A stretch of DNA of 54,968 bases, taken from assembly GCF_000308515.1 (NCBI RefSeq), contig NZ_BAFV01000116.1:1-54968 (forward strand). Reading direction: 5' to 3'. The position numbers and the translations under genes are program-made. The notes beneath the pieces were generated by a model. The model saw nothing but the letters and a program-made list of their open reading frames with translations. It was not told where the DNA came from and searched no databases. Origin of the DNA: Nocardia carnea NBRC 14403. GTDB lineage: Bacteria; Actinomycetota; Actinomycetes; Mycobacteriales; Mycobacteriaceae. Shown piece by piece: positions 7,883 through 16,831 of the stretch (positions are counted from its first letter, which is position 1; every line of letters begins with the position of its first letter).

Positions 7883-9229
7883 GTGGACACAGAACAGCAA
7901 TCGGCGGACTCCGCTCGGGCCCGCAAGGTCTATCACTTCGACCGCCATACTCCGGAGTACCGGGGCAGATTCGCCGCGATCACCCGGGAGATGCACGAGA
8001 AATGCCCGGTGGCCTGGACCGAAACCCATGGCGGTCATTGGGTCGCCGCCGGTCACCGGGAAGTGTTCGAACTCGCGCGGTGCCCGCATGTATCCAACGA
8101 TCGCGACTACAAGAACGAGCGCCGCGGGTATCTCGGCATCACTATTCCGTTCGCCGAGACCCCGATGCCGATGCGTAACGGCATCTTGGAGATGGACGAT
8201 CCCGAGCATCGGCGGTTCCGGGCGGTGCTCAACCCGTACCTGTCACCGAGTGCCGTCCGCCGGTGGGAGCCCTTCACCGATGAGCTGGTGCGGGCGTGTC
8301 TCGACGAGAAGATCGAGTCCGGCCGGATCGACTTCGTCGACGGTCTCGCCAATATCGTCCCCGCCGTCGTCACTCTCGGCATGCTCGGGATTCCGCTCGA
8401 GAAGTGGGTCGTCTACAACGAACCCTCGCACGCGGTGGTGTACACCCCACCGGATTCACCCGATCGGGAACGGGTGCAGGAACTGAACATGGCGATGGGC
8501 CTGGACCTGCTGGCGAACCTGCACGAGATCCGCGAGCACCCGCGGCCCGGACTGATCGACGGTCTGGCCCGACTGGAGATCGACGGTGAGAAGCCCGAAG
8601 ATATCGATCTGCTCGGGATGCTGGGCCTGCTCATCGGCGGCGGGTTCGATACGACAACCGCGCTGACCGCGCACTCGCTGGAATGGCTGTCCGAGCATCC
8701 GGCCGAGCGGGAAACCCTCAGTCGTGAGCGCGAGCTTCTGCTGAACCCGGCGACCGAGGAATTCCTGCGTTACTTCACCCCCGCACCCGGTGACGGCCGG
8801 ACAATCTCCGCGGACTGCGATATCGCCGGCCAGCGCTTCGAGGAAGGCGAGCGGCTGTGGTTGTCCTGGGCGATGGCGAACCGGGACCCCGCGGTGTTCC
8901 CGGACCCGGACACCGTGGTTCTGGATCGTAAAGGTAATCGGCACACCAGCTTCGGTCTCGGTATCCACCGTTGTATCGGATCCAATCTCGCGCGCACGGT
9001 GTTCAAACGGATGCTGGTGGCAGTGCTGGACCGCATTCCGGATTTCCACTGCGACCCCGAGGCGACCGTGCACTACGACACCATCGGTGTGATCCAGGGG
9101 ATGCGCAAACTGCCCGCGACGTTCACACCGGGCCGCCGTTCGGGGCCGGGGTTGGACGACACACTCGTCGTCCTGGAACGGATGATCGACGAACAGGGGC
9201 TCGCCGCCCCGGTCACCGCCGGATCGTGA
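7883..9229 (+). CDS. Cytochrome P450 (448 aa)
   Basis: P450 encoded directly behind the AAA+/VWA pair. The haem loop is FGLGIHRCIG (about 357-366, Cys364), the I-helix reads GGGFDTTT, and the K-helix is EEFLRYF rather than a strict ExxR-P spacing. It is about 45 residues longer than most bacterial P450s, with roughly 30 extra at the C-terminus after the usual end (GPGLDDTLVVLERMIDEQG). The GTG start at 7883 follows AAAGGA. Position in the operon suggests it acts on the same pathway as the AveC-like protein. The extra tail could contact a partner, which is a guess. Confidence 0.92.
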   Translation: MDTEQQSADSARARKVYHFDRHTPEYRGRFAAITREMHEKCPVAWTETHGGHWVAAGHREVFELARCPHVSNDRDYKNERRGYLGITIPFAETPMPMRNGILEMDDPEHRRFRAVLNPYLSPSAVRRWEPFTDELVRACLDEKIESGRIDFVDGLANIVPAVVTLGMLGIPLEKWVVYNEPSHAVVYTPPDSPDRERVQELNMAMGLDLLANLHEIREHPRPGLIDGLARLEIDGEKPEDIDLLGMLGLLIGGGFDTTTALTAHSLEWLSEHPAERETLSRERELLLNPATEEFLRYFTPAPGDGRTISADCDIAGQRFEEGERLWLSWAMANRDPAVFPDPDTVVLDRKGNRHTSFGLGIHRCIGSNLARTVFKRMLVAVLDRIPDFHCDPEATVHYDTIGVIQGMRKLPATFTPGRRSGPGLDDTLVVLERMIDEQGLAAPVTAGS

Positions 9230-9236
9230 TCGCGTA

Positions 9237-9262
9237 CCCGGCCGGGGGCGTAACCGGCCGGG
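9237..9262. terminator. GC-rich hairpin after the P450, possible terminator or attenuator
   Basis: CCCGGCCGG and CCGGCCGGG form a 9-bp stem with an 8-nt loop, 7 nt after the stop codon. There is no U-tract, which is common for actinobacterial terminators. Transcription could still run on to the phosphotransferase gene 140 nt later. Confidence 0.45.
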
Positions 9263-9404
9263 GCGATTACTCGCCGACGCCCCGGAGAGCTGCCGATTCG
9301 CAATATGGGGCACTAGCGGAAAACGTCTCATATGACGCAGACTGGGCGGATACAGAACACCGGTAGCGCTGCACCGGTGGCGGGATCCGAGGGGATGCGA
9401 ATCG

Positions 9405-10448
9405 ATGAGTCACGAGGAAAGCGGCCTACCGGACGGTCGGAGCACTGTCGCCGGTATCGATACCGAGCGGGTCACCGCCTGGTTTGCCGACCATATCCCG
9501 GGGGTCGTGCCGCCGCTGGGGTTCGATCTGATCACCGGCGGCCGGTCCAACCTCACCTATCGCGTCCACAACGATGGATACGGCGCGCGCTGGGTGCTTC
9601 GCCGGCCGCCCACCGGGAACGTCCTCGCCTCCGCGCACGATGTCGTGCGCGAGTTCCGGATCCTCGACCTGCTCGCGGGGACCCGGGTTCCCGTTCCTCC
9701 GGTCCTCGGGTATTGCACCGACCATGCCGTGACCGGTGCGGATTTCTATGTCATGGAATACGTGGACGGTATCGTTCCCGACAACAGCGAATCCGCCGCC
9801 GTGATCCCCCGGGCGTCCCGGGCCGCCCTCTCCCGCAACATCATCGACACGCTCGCCGCCGTCCACGCTGTCGATACGACGACCGGACGGCTGGCCGAAC
9901 TGCGCAGGCCCGGTAGCTATCTGGAACGCCAACTGCGCCGCTGGCACCGCCAGCTCACCGCCGGCGGTGTCGGTCCCGGGCCGATCTGGGAGGTCCACGA
10001 CCTGCTCGTCCGCCGGATGCCGGGCGAACGCTGGACCGGGATCGCCCACGGCGACTTCCGGCCGGGAAACCTGCTGATCGGGGCCGATGGAACCGTGCGC
10101 GCGGTGCTGGATTGGGAGCTGTGGACCGTCGGCGATGTCATGGCCGATATCGGCTGGCTCACCACTGCCTGGACCTCGGCCGAGCCGTTCGGGTGGGCTC
10201 CGGATCCCGCCGAGGGCTACCTCGACATCGACACGGTGCTGTCCCGTTACGCCGACATCACCGGCAGGTCTCTCGACGATCTGCCCTATTACCGGGCCTT
10301 CGCGCTGTGGCGGTTGGCAGCCATCGCGGAGGGGGTATCGGCGCGGTTCCGTGCCGGAGTGATGGGCGAGCAGGAAATCGACGTGCCGGAGCTGGCGGAG
10401 CGGCCCGCGCGGCTCGCCGAATCCGCTCGCGCGATCCTGAACGGCTGA
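9405..10448 (+). CDS. Phosphotransferase-fold (APH/choline kinase-like) protein
   Basis: 347-aa kinase-like protein. N-lobe GGRSNLTY corresponds to the nucleotide loop, the catalytic loop is HGDFRPGN, and DWELWTVGD supplies the metal-binding Asp. In mycobacteria and relatives such proteins are often annotated next to acyl-CoA dehydrogenases and rarely confer drug resistance; a small-molecule or lipid kinase role is more likely. It is on the same strand as the AveC/AAA+/VWA/P450 operon after a 175-nt gap that contains a hairpin, so it may be its last gene or a separate unit. Confidence 0.82.
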   Translation: MSHEESGLPDGRSTVAGIDTERVTAWFADHIPGVVPPLGFDLITGGRSNLTYRVHNDGYGARWVLRRPPTGNVLASAHDVVREFRILDLLAGTRVPVPPVLGYCTDHAVTGADFYVMEYVDGIVPDNSESAAVIPRASRAALSRNIIDTLAAVHAVDTTTGRLAELRRPGSYLERQLRRWHRQLTAGGVGPGPIWEVHDLLVRRMPGERWTGIAHGDFRPGNLLIGADGTVRAVLDWELWTVGDVMADIGWLTTAWTSAEPFGWAPDPAEGYLDIDTVLSRYADITGRSLDDLPYYRAFALWRLAAIAEGVSARFRAGVMGEQEIDVPELAERPARLAESARAILNG

Positions 10449-10572
10449 ACGATCAGCGGCTCACTCTCGAGCCCGGCCGGCAGTGCGCGATGCCGAAGCC
10501 GTCGGAGCGGTCGGCGGTGTGTCCGCCCCCCCGTGCCGGCGAGGCGGGTCTCGGTGGCGAATGGCGGTTGTG

Positions 10573-10962
10573 TCAGGCGAGGGCCTCGGTAGCGGCGGTT
10601 CCGGTAGCGGGTTCGTCGTGGTCGGACAGGCCGAGGCGGAGATGTTCGCTGTGGTAGACGGCCTGATCGAGCAGTTGCGCTACATGGTTGTCGTAGAGGC
10701 CGTAGACGATGCTGCGGCCCGAACGGGTGCCGGTGACCAGGCCGAGATTACGCAGTAGCCGGAGCTGATGGGATACCGCCGACTGTTCCATGCCCACGGC
10801 TTCGGCGAGTTCGGAGACTGCGCGCGAACCTTGGCGGAGTTCGGTGAGGATCAGTAGCCGGCTGGGGGTTGCGAGCGCCTGAAGTGTGGTCGCCACGCGC
10901 GCGGCGGACTCGGCGTCCAATCGCGCGGCGGGCCGGTCGCGGCCTTCGACCCCATGTCCCAT
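10573..10962 (-). CDS. ArsR/SmtB-family metal sensor
   Basis: 129-aa winged-helix repressor with recognition region SAVSHQLRLLRNLG. The last helix carries D91, H93, H104 and H107 (DNHVAQLLDQAVYHSEH), the spacing of the alpha-5 metal site of SmtB/CzrA-type Zn(II)/Co(II) sensors; no CVC (alpha-3N) motif is present. It is divergent from the P1B-4 efflux ATPase, and the shared intergenic region holds an SmtB-type dyad. Expected behaviour: metal binding releases the operator and induces efflux. Co, Zn and Ni cannot be separated from sequence alone. Confidence 0.88.
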   Translation of the reverse strand: MGHGVEGRDRPAARLDAESAARVATTLQALATPSRLLILTELRQGSRAVSELAEAVGMEQSAVSHQLRLLRNLGLVTGTRSGRSIVYGLYDNHVAQLLDQAVYHSEHLRLGLSDHDEPATGTAATEALA

Positions 10963-10989
10963 GACCGTAGAGTCTAGCTCACTGTTATT

Positions 10990-11017
10990 GAATAGATGAA
11001 GACGTGTTCATTTATTC
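10990..11017. promoter_or_regulatory. ArsR/SmtB-type operator overlapping the efflux promoter
   Basis: Imperfect dyad of 11-nt arms (GAATAGATGAA and TTCATTTATTC, one mismatch) around GACGTG, with the ATGAA-N6-TTCAT core known from SmtB-family operators. It overlaps a plausible promoter (TTGAAT at 10988, TTTATT at 11011, 17-nt spacer) for the ATPase. Confidence 0.75.
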
Positions 11018-11060
11018 TGTTATGGTGGGCCGCCGTGCTCCGACCCTCTGGAGGTTTCTC

Positions 11061-13061
11061 GTGGTTTCGACCACTGCCACGTCCCGCCGACCGGCTGCCG
11101 CGCCGCAGGCGCCGCCGCGGCGAACCGGGCTGTTCGCGCTCCCCGAGGCGCACTGGGCGGGCGCAGCTCTGGTCCTTTTCCTGCTGGGCTCGGTCACGCA
11201 ATGGCTGGGTGCACCGGCGTGGCTCTGGTGGGCGCTGTACCTGGCCTGCTATGTCACCGGAGGGTGGGAGCCGGGCCTGGCCGGCCTGCGGGCCTTGCGC
11301 CGGAAAACACTCGATGTGGATCTGCTGATGGTGGTCGCCGCCGTCGGTGCCGCGGCGATCGGTCAGGTCCTCGACGGTGCGCTGTTGATCGTCATCTTCG
11401 CGACTTCCGGTGCCCTGGAGGCCCTGGCCACAGCGCGGACCGAGGATTCCCTGCGCGGACTGCTGGACCTGGCTCCCGATACTGCCACCCGGCTCACCGC
11501 GGACGGCGGCGAGGAAACCGTCGAGGCCGTCGATCTGGCGATCGGCGATGTGATCCTGGTACGCCCCGGCGACCGGATCGCCGCGGACGGGACGGTGACC
11601 GCCGGTGCCGGCGAAGTGGATCAGGCCACGATCACCGGCGAATCGATGCCGGTGGACAAGTCCGCCGGCGACGAGGTGTATGCCGGAACCCTCAACGGCA
11701 CCGGCGCCCTGCGGATCCGGGTGGACCGCCGCGCCGAGGACTCCGTGGTGGCCAGGATCGCCGGACTGGTCGAAGAGGCCGGCCGGACCAAAGCGAAAAC
11801 TCAGCTGTTCATCGAGAAGATCGAGCAGCGTTACTCGGTGGGGATGGTCGCGGTCACCCTCGCCGTCTTCCTCCTGCCGCTCCTTTTCGGCGCCGACCTG
11901 CAATCCGCGCTGTTGCGCGCCATGACATTCATGATCGTCGCGTCACCGTGCGCGGTGGTGCTGGCGACGATGCCGCCGCTGCTGGCCGCCATCGCCAACG
12001 CCGGCCGGCACGGTGTGCTGGTCAAATCCGCCGTGGTGATGGAACAACTCGGCACGACCACCCGCGTGGCCTTCGACAAGACCGGTACGCTCACCCGCGG
12101 CGTCCCCGAGCTCACCGAAATCCGGCCACTGCCCGGAAGTCTCTTCGCCGAGGAGCAGATCCTGCGGCTGGCCGCGGCCGCCGAATACGGCAGCGAGCAT
12201 CCGCTGGCCGGTGCCGTCGTGCGTGCTGCCCGCCGCCGCAGCCTCTCGCTGCCCACCGCCACCGAATTCGTCTCCCGCCCGGGACGGGGTGTGTCGGCGC
12301 TGGTCGACGGCCGTTCCGTCCAGGTCGGCGCCCCCGCCGTGCTGGCCGGCGTCACCGATCCGGCAGTTGCCGAGGTGTATGCACTCGTCGACGACCTCCA
12401 GCAGCGCGGGAATACCGCCGTGGTCGTCCTGTGTGAACGGAAACCCATTGCCGTTCTCGGGCTCACCGACGAGCTGCGCCCGGAGGCTGCTGCCGCGGTC
12501 TCCGGAGTCATCGGATCGACCGGCACCACACCGGTATTGCTGACCGGCGACAACGAGGCAACCGCCGGCCGGCTGGCCGGACAGGTGGCCATCACCGAGG
12601 TGCATTCCGGGCTCCTGCCCCAGGACAAGGTCGCCGCCGTGCGCAGGTTGGAAAGCGGCGGTGAGCGGGTGACCGTGGTGGGTGACGGTGTGAACGACGC
12701 GCCCGCCCTGGCCGCCGCCCACGTCGGGATCGCGATGGGCCGCACCGGATCCGACCTGACCCTGCAGACTGCCGACGCGGTGGTTGTCCGGGATGATCTG
12801 ACCACCGTTCCCACCGTGATCGCGCTGGCCCGGCGGGCCCGGCGGATCGTGCTCGCCAATCTCGCAATCGCCGGTACCTTCATCGCTGTCCTGGTGCTCT
12901 GGGATCTCATCGGGCATCTCCCGCTCCCGTTGGGCGTGGCCGGCCACGAGGGGTCCACGGTGATCGTCGGACTCAACGGTTTGCGTCTGCTCAGCCGCCG
13001 GGCCTGGCGCCGGGCCGAACGGAGCAACGGGAGACGATCGGTCGCCGGAAGCCCTCGGTGA
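11061..13061 (+). CDS. P1B-4-type heavy-metal efflux ATPase (CtpD/CtpJ/CoaT-like)
   Basis: 666-aa P-type ATPase. Motifs in order: actuator TGES (192-195), SPC in the sixth helix (295-297), phosphorylation site DKTGTLT (Asp339), hinge GDGVNDAP, and HEGST near the C-terminus (629-633). SPC plus HEG(S/G)(T/S) is the signature of the P1B-4 group, which exports Co2+ and in some members Fe2+, Ni2+ or Zn2+. No N-terminal CxxC metal domain is present, which also fits. I chose GTG 11061 because GGAGG lies 6 nt upstream; alternatives at 11004 and 11022 would start inside or close to the operator. Regulated by the divergent ArsR. Confidence 0.92.
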   Translation: MVSTTATSRRPAAAPQAPPRRTGLFALPEAHWAGAALVLFLLGSVTQWLGAPAWLWWALYLACYVTGGWEPGLAGLRALRRKTLDVDLLMVVAAVGAAAIGQVLDGALLIVIFATSGALEALATARTEDSLRGLLDLAPDTATRLTADGGEETVEAVDLAIGDVILVRPGDRIAADGTVTAGAGEVDQATITGESMPVDKSAGDEVYAGTLNGTGALRIRVDRRAEDSVVARIAGLVEEAGRTKAKTQLFIEKIEQRYSVGMVAVTLAVFLLPLLFGADLQSALLRAMTFMIVASPCAVVLATMPPLLAAIANAGRHGVLVKSAVVMEQLGTTTRVAFDKTGTLTRGVPELTEIRPLPGSLFAEEQILRLAAAAEYGSEHPLAGAVVRAARRRSLSLPTATEFVSRPGRGVSALVDGRSVQVGAPAVLAGVTDPAVAEVYALVDDLQQRGNTAVVVLCERKPIAVLGLTDELRPEAAAAVSGVIGSTGTTPVLLTGDNEATAGRLAGQVAITEVHSGLLPQDKVAAVRRLESGGERVTVVGDGVNDAPALAAAHVGIAMGRTGSDLTLQTADAVVVRDDLTTVPTVIALARRARRIVLANLAIAGTFIAVLVLWDLIGHLPLPLGVAGHEGSTVIVGLNGLRLLSRRAWRRAERSNGRRSVAGSPR

Positions 13062-13147
13062 CGGCTGTGCCACGCCCGGGTCGGGATGCGCTGACCGTCG
13101 TCGCCTTTCCGCTGCGTATCGGGCGCCGCCGTGCCCCGGAAAATCGG

Positions 13148-13185
13148 CGGCGTCGAAGTACTTTCGTCGTTTTCTCACGACGCCG
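13148..13185. terminator. Possible terminator hairpin after the ATPase
   Basis: Perfect 8-bp arms CGGCGTCG and CGACGCCG separated by 22 nt, in the gap between the ATPase and the ABC operon. The long loop makes it weak. Confidence 0.3.
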
Positions 13186-13191
13186 TCCTAT

Positions 13192-13208
13192 GTAGAATAT
13201 GATTCTAC
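13192..13208. promoter_or_regulatory. GTAGAAY-N3-RTTCTAC operator, ABC-importer promoter, site 1
   Basis: Perfect palindrome GTAGAAT-ATG-ATTCTAC, 143 nt before the first permease gene. The same motif occurs at 29017-29033 and 41900-41939. The regulator is not identified. Confidence 0.7.
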
Positions 13209-13235
13209 CCATTGCGCGAACATGAATCTCTATGA

Positions 13236-13252
13236 GAAGAATGCAATTCTCA
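13236..13252. promoter_or_regulatory. GTAGAAY-N3-RTTCTAC operator, ABC-importer promoter, site 2
   Basis: Core AGAAT-GCA-ATTCT is perfect and the outer two positions differ from the consensus. Its centre is 44 bp (about four helical turns) from site 1, on the same DNA face. It also nests in a second dyad ATGAGAA-N8-TTCTCAT (13232-13253). Confidence 0.6.
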
Positions 13253-13350
13253 TGAGGGTCGCGTCAGCCCGCATCAGACCGTGAAACGCGAGCCGGGCAC
13301 CCCGCGGGTGCCGGGCCGGACGGTCGCGCGCTCCGGAAAGGCGAAGGTGG

Positions 13351-14304
13351 ATGATGTTTTCCATCGTGAGGCGACTGGGCAGAGGCCTGCTGGTGGTCCT
13401 TCTGGTCACCCTGGCGGTCGTGGTGCTGCTGAGTTTCGCCCCGGGATCGGTCGCGGAGGCCATCCTCGGCGACGCCGCCACACCGGAAGCCGTCGCGGCG
13501 CTCAACAGCAAACTCGGCCTCGATGAGCCACTGTGGATGCAATACCTCAGCTGGATCGCCAATGCCGCCCAGGGTGATCTGGGAACCTCACCGCTCACCG
13601 GACAATCGGTGACAACGGCGATCACCGAGCGGTTGCCGGTGACGTTCCAGCTGGCCGCGATGTCACTCGTCATCGCACTGGTCAGCGCGGTCTTCCTCGC
13701 CGTGATCTCGGCGATGCGGCCGGGAAGCCCGGTCGACCGGGGGACCGCCGCGCTCTCCTCTGTTTTCCTCTCGGTACCCGCGTTCGTCGCCGGCCCGGTC
13801 CTCATCTACTTCTTCGCCGTGGAACTGGGCTGGGCCCCGGTGGCTGGATGGAACCGTATCGGTGACGGGATCGGGCTGAACCTGCAGTCCGCCCTGCTGC
13901 CGGCCATCGCGATGTCGTTGATGGAGATCGCCGCATTCCACCGGTTGCTGCGTACGGACCTGATCACCACTCTGCGTGAGGATTTCATCGGGGCGGCCCG
14001 CGCCAAAGGGATGAACGAATGGTACGTGATGTTCCGGCACGCGCTGCGCCCGTCGTCGTTCTCGCTGATCACCCTGGCGGGCATCAACCTCGGGCGCTTG
14101 ATCGGCGGGACGGTGATCGTCGAAACGCTGTTCTCGCTACCCGGACTCGGCCAGTTGCTCGCCTCCTCGATCGTCTCCCGGGACCTGATCATGGTGCAGG
14201 GCATCGTCGCGTTCATGGCGGTCGTCTACGTCGTCATCAACATCCTGGTCGACTCGAGCTACGAGCTGATCGACCCGCGGGTCAGGAAGGTGGCCACGGT
14301 ATGA
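13351..14304 (+). CDS. ABC transporter permease, DppB/OppB type
   Basis: 317-aa inner-membrane permease with six hydrophobic segments, the first starting about residue 10. The cytoplasmic EAA loop is visible (ALREDFIGAARAKGMNEWYV is its region), which contacts the ATPases. The order permease-permease-binding protein-ATPase-ATPase is typical of peptide/nickel-family importers in actinobacteria. ATG 13351 and 13354 are both possible; GAAGG lies just upstream of the first. The next permease overlaps by 4 nt. Two operator-like palindromes precede the operon. Confidence 0.92.
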   Translation: MMFSIVRRLGRGLLVVLLVTLAVVVLLSFAPGSVAEAILGDAATPEAVAALNSKLGLDEPLWMQYLSWIANAAQGDLGTSPLTGQSVTTAITERLPVTFQLAAMSLVIALVSAVFLAVISAMRPGSPVDRGTAALSSVFLSVPAFVAGPVLIYFFAVELGWAPVAGWNRIGDGIGLNLQSALLPAIAMSLMEIAAFHRLLRTDLITTLREDFIGAARAKGMNEWYVMFRHALRPSSFSLITLAGINLGRLIGGTVIVETLFSLPGLGQLLASSIVSRDLIMVQGIVAFMAVVYVVINILVDSSYELIDPRVRKVATV

Positions 14305-15194
14305 CCCGAGCCGAAGTCCGGATCGAGCGCGAGCAGCGGCTCGAAGGGCCGGAGAAACCGGAAGTCCCGCGGGTACGCACACCTCGCTCGATAGTGGTGT
14401 ACCTCTCCTACGCCTGGTTGTTCGTGATGATCGCGGCGGCGATCTTCGCCGACCTGCTGCCCTTGGCGTCGTATTCGGTCCCGGTCGGCCCACCGCGGCA
14501 ACCTCCGCAACTCGGATCACTCGATCTCCTGGCCGGTACCGACAATCTGGGGCGGTCGATGCTGTCCCGGTGCGTGTACGGCGCCCAGGTGTCGCTGCTG
14601 ATCGGTACGGTCGCGACTCTCATCGGCTCGGCACTCGGGTCGAGTATCGGGATGCTGGGCGGCTATTTCCAGAAACGCACGGATGCGGGCATCCGGTTGC
14701 TCAGCGATACGATGCTGGCGTTCCCGCCGCTGATCCTGCTGATGGCGCTGACGGCGGTCTTCGCCCCGGGCCTGGGCACCCTGATGGTCGGCCTCTCACT
14801 GATCATCATCCCCTCGTTCATCCGGCTCGCCCGCGCGAACACGCTGACGTGGACGGCCCGGGAGTTCGTACTCGCCGCCAGGAACATGGGTGCCGGGCAC
14901 GGCCGGATCCTGGGCCGGGAAATCCTGCCGAATGTGCTGCCACCGCTGCTGGCGTATCTCCCGATCGTCATGGCGGCGCTCATCGTCGCAGAAGGATCGC
15001 TGAGCTTTCTCGGGCTCGGCATCCCACCCCCGACACCGAGCTGGGGCGGCATGATCTCCGACGGCAAGGACAGTCTTGCCACCGCACCGCATCTGGTCTT
15101 CGTGCCCGCCGCGGTCATCTTCTGCACCGTTTTCGCCTTGAACCAGGCGGGCGACCACCTGCGTGGCCGGTTCGATCGCACGATGCGCGACTGA
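14301..15194 (+). CDS. ABC transporter permease, DppC/OppC type
   Basis: 297-aa permease with a cytoplasmic N-terminal tail of about 35 residues before the first membrane segment, as in DppC. The EAA loop reads REFVLAARNMGAGHGRIL. The start at 14301 overlaps the DppB stop (ATGA), giving translational coupling and supporting a heterodimeric channel with the preceding gene product. Confidence 0.92.
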   Translation: MTRAEVRIEREQRLEGPEKPEVPRVRTPRSIVVYLSYAWLFVMIAAAIFADLLPLASYSVPVGPPRQPPQLGSLDLLAGTDNLGRSMLSRCVYGAQVSLLIGTVATLIGSALGSSIGMLGGYFQKRTDAGIRLLSDTMLAFPPLILLMALTAVFAPGLGTLMVGLSLIIIPSFIRLARANTLTWTAREFVLAARNMGAGHGRILGREILPNVLPPLLAYLPIVMAALIVAEGSLSFLGLGIPPPTPSWGGMISDGKDSLATAPHLVFVPAAVIFCTVFALNQAGDHLRGRFDRTMRD

Positions 15195-15236
15195 CATTCC
15201 GCCGCTTCTTTTCTCGCTTCTCCTCTGAGAGGAACA

Positions 15237-16802
15237 ATGATGTTCCGACAATCGCTCTTTCGTTCGATCGCTGTGTGTTGCACCGCTCTCATCCTGGCCG
15301 CCTGCGGCGGAACCGGAGCAGTCACCGGCACCGGCCCCGGCGGCGATCCGGTGGCCGGCGGTACCGCCCAGATCACCCAGATCAGTGAACCGCGCACCCT
15401 CGACCCGGTTGCCATGGGAAACCAGTGGGTGATCAACGCGTTGCTCGGCAACGCCCTGTACGGGACGTTGATGGTCAACGATCCCGATAGCGGGGAAATC
15501 GAATACACCATGGCGACCGGCTTCGCCACGCGAGACGGGGGCACCACATTCGATTTGACGTTGCGCCCGGATCTGCGGTTCTCCGACGGGACCCCGCTGG
15601 ATGCGGCGGCCGTGAAATACAACTGGGACCGGTTCCCCGACCCGGCCAACGGATCGTCCTATGTCGAGGATGCGGCGGTGATCGCGGCGACCGAGGTCGT
15701 GAACCCGACCACGCTGCGGGTGACGATGCGGCACCCGATACCGCATTTCGCCTACACCATCGTGGAAAGTTCGATGAACTGGATCGCCTCGCCCCGGGCA
15801 CTGCAACCGGGGCGTGCCGCCTTCGACCGTGCCCCGGTGGGCGCCGGCCCGTTCACCCTCGAGCGATGGGCACGCCAAGATGTGATCGAGCTCGTCAAGA
15901 ACCCGCAGTACTGGGATGCGCCGAAACCGTACCTCGACCGGATCGAGCTGCGCACCTCCGGCGACTCCGTCCAGGGCTACAACACGCTGATCAGCGGTGG
16001 TTCCGACGTGATCATCAGCTCCAACTGGGGAAGTATCGAAAAGCTGGAGAATCAAGGCTTCCCCACCGCCGTTTCGCCGCTGCACGGCGGACAGCACCTG
16101 TCGCTGAATATGCGGCGCGCGCCGTTCGACGATGTCCGCGCCCGCCGGGCCGTCGCGGCCGCCCTCGATGTGAACGCGCTCAACCTGACGATCTACAACG
16201 GAAGCGGGGAACTCCCGACCACGCTGTTCCGCGAAACCTCCCCGTACCATGCGCCGGATCTGCCCCTGGACACGCACGATCCGGCGACCGCGCAACGGTT
16301 GTTCGACGAGCTGGCGGCCGAGGGCAAGCCCGTGAAGTTCACTTACACCACCACCGCGCAGACGGAGAACCGGCTGCTGGCGGAAAGCGTCCAGGCTCAG
16401 CTCAGCGCGTTCGACAATGTCGAAGTCGAAGTGGAGGTCATCGATATCATCGATCTGATCAAGCTGCGTTATACGCACGATTTCGACGTGATGACCGGCG
16501 GCGCGTTCTTCGACGATCCCGAGCCGCGACTGGGCACGGCCTTCCACGGGGACTCGAGCCGCAACACCGCCGGTATCGACGACGAGACTTTGAACGCGGC
16601 ACTCGATACCGGCCGGACGTCGACGGATGTGGAGCAGCGCAAGGCGGCCTACCGGACGGTTCAGGAACGGTTGATCGAACTGATGCCCGCCATCTTCTAC
16701 ACCCGCACTGTCGCGGGCGCCGCCACCGGGAAGAACGTCGGCGGCCTCACCATGTACGGCGCCGGCTCGGTCCGGCCGGAGGAGCTGTGGATCGCCGAGT
16801 AG
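15237..16802 (+). CDS. ABC transporter substrate-binding lipoprotein (SBP family 5)
   Basis: 521-aa secreted receptor with a lipoprotein signal: basic start, hydrophobic core and lipobox LAAC with Cys23 as the lipidated residue. The body shows family-5 features: LRPDLRFSDGTPLDAAAVKYN near residue 110, GAGPFTLERW, and the DVRARRAVAAALD hinge region. Family-5 receptors bind peptides, nickel chelates, glycosides or other amphipathic small molecules, so the ligand is open. The shared palindromes with the fatty-acid ligase and CoA-transferase operons hint at a catabolic carbon source rather than metal. ATG 15237 follows GAGAGGA. Confidence 0.9.
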   Translation: MMFRQSLFRSIAVCCTALILAACGGTGAVTGTGPGGDPVAGGTAQITQISEPRTLDPVAMGNQWVINALLGNALYGTLMVNDPDSGEIEYTMATGFATRDGGTTFDLTLRPDLRFSDGTPLDAAAVKYNWDRFPDPANGSSYVEDAAVIAATEVVNPTTLRVTMRHPIPHFAYTIVESSMNWIASPRALQPGRAAFDRAPVGAGPFTLERWARQDVIELVKNPQYWDAPKPYLDRIELRTSGDSVQGYNTLISGGSDVIISSNWGSIEKLENQGFPTAVSPLHGGQHLSLNMRRAPFDDVRARRAVAAALDVNALNLTIYNGSGELPTTLFRETSPYHAPDLPLDTHDPATAQRLFDELAAEGKPVKFTYTTTAQTENRLLAESVQAQLSAFDNVEVEVEVIDIIDLIKLRYTHDFDVMTGGAFFDDPEPRLGTAFHGDSSRNTAGIDDETLNAALDTGRTSTDVEQRKAAYRTVQERLIELMPAIFYTRTVAGAATGKNVGGLTMYGAGSVRPEELWIAE

Positions 16803-16831
16803 CGGGCAGGTCCCGAGGAGAGCTGAGAACC

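Noticed and set aside
13192..13252. Nickel-type control of the ABC importer (Nur or NikR box)
   Set aside because: The palindromes do not fit the TGCAA-type Nur dyad I know and recur before fatty-acid genes, so metal control is not supported.
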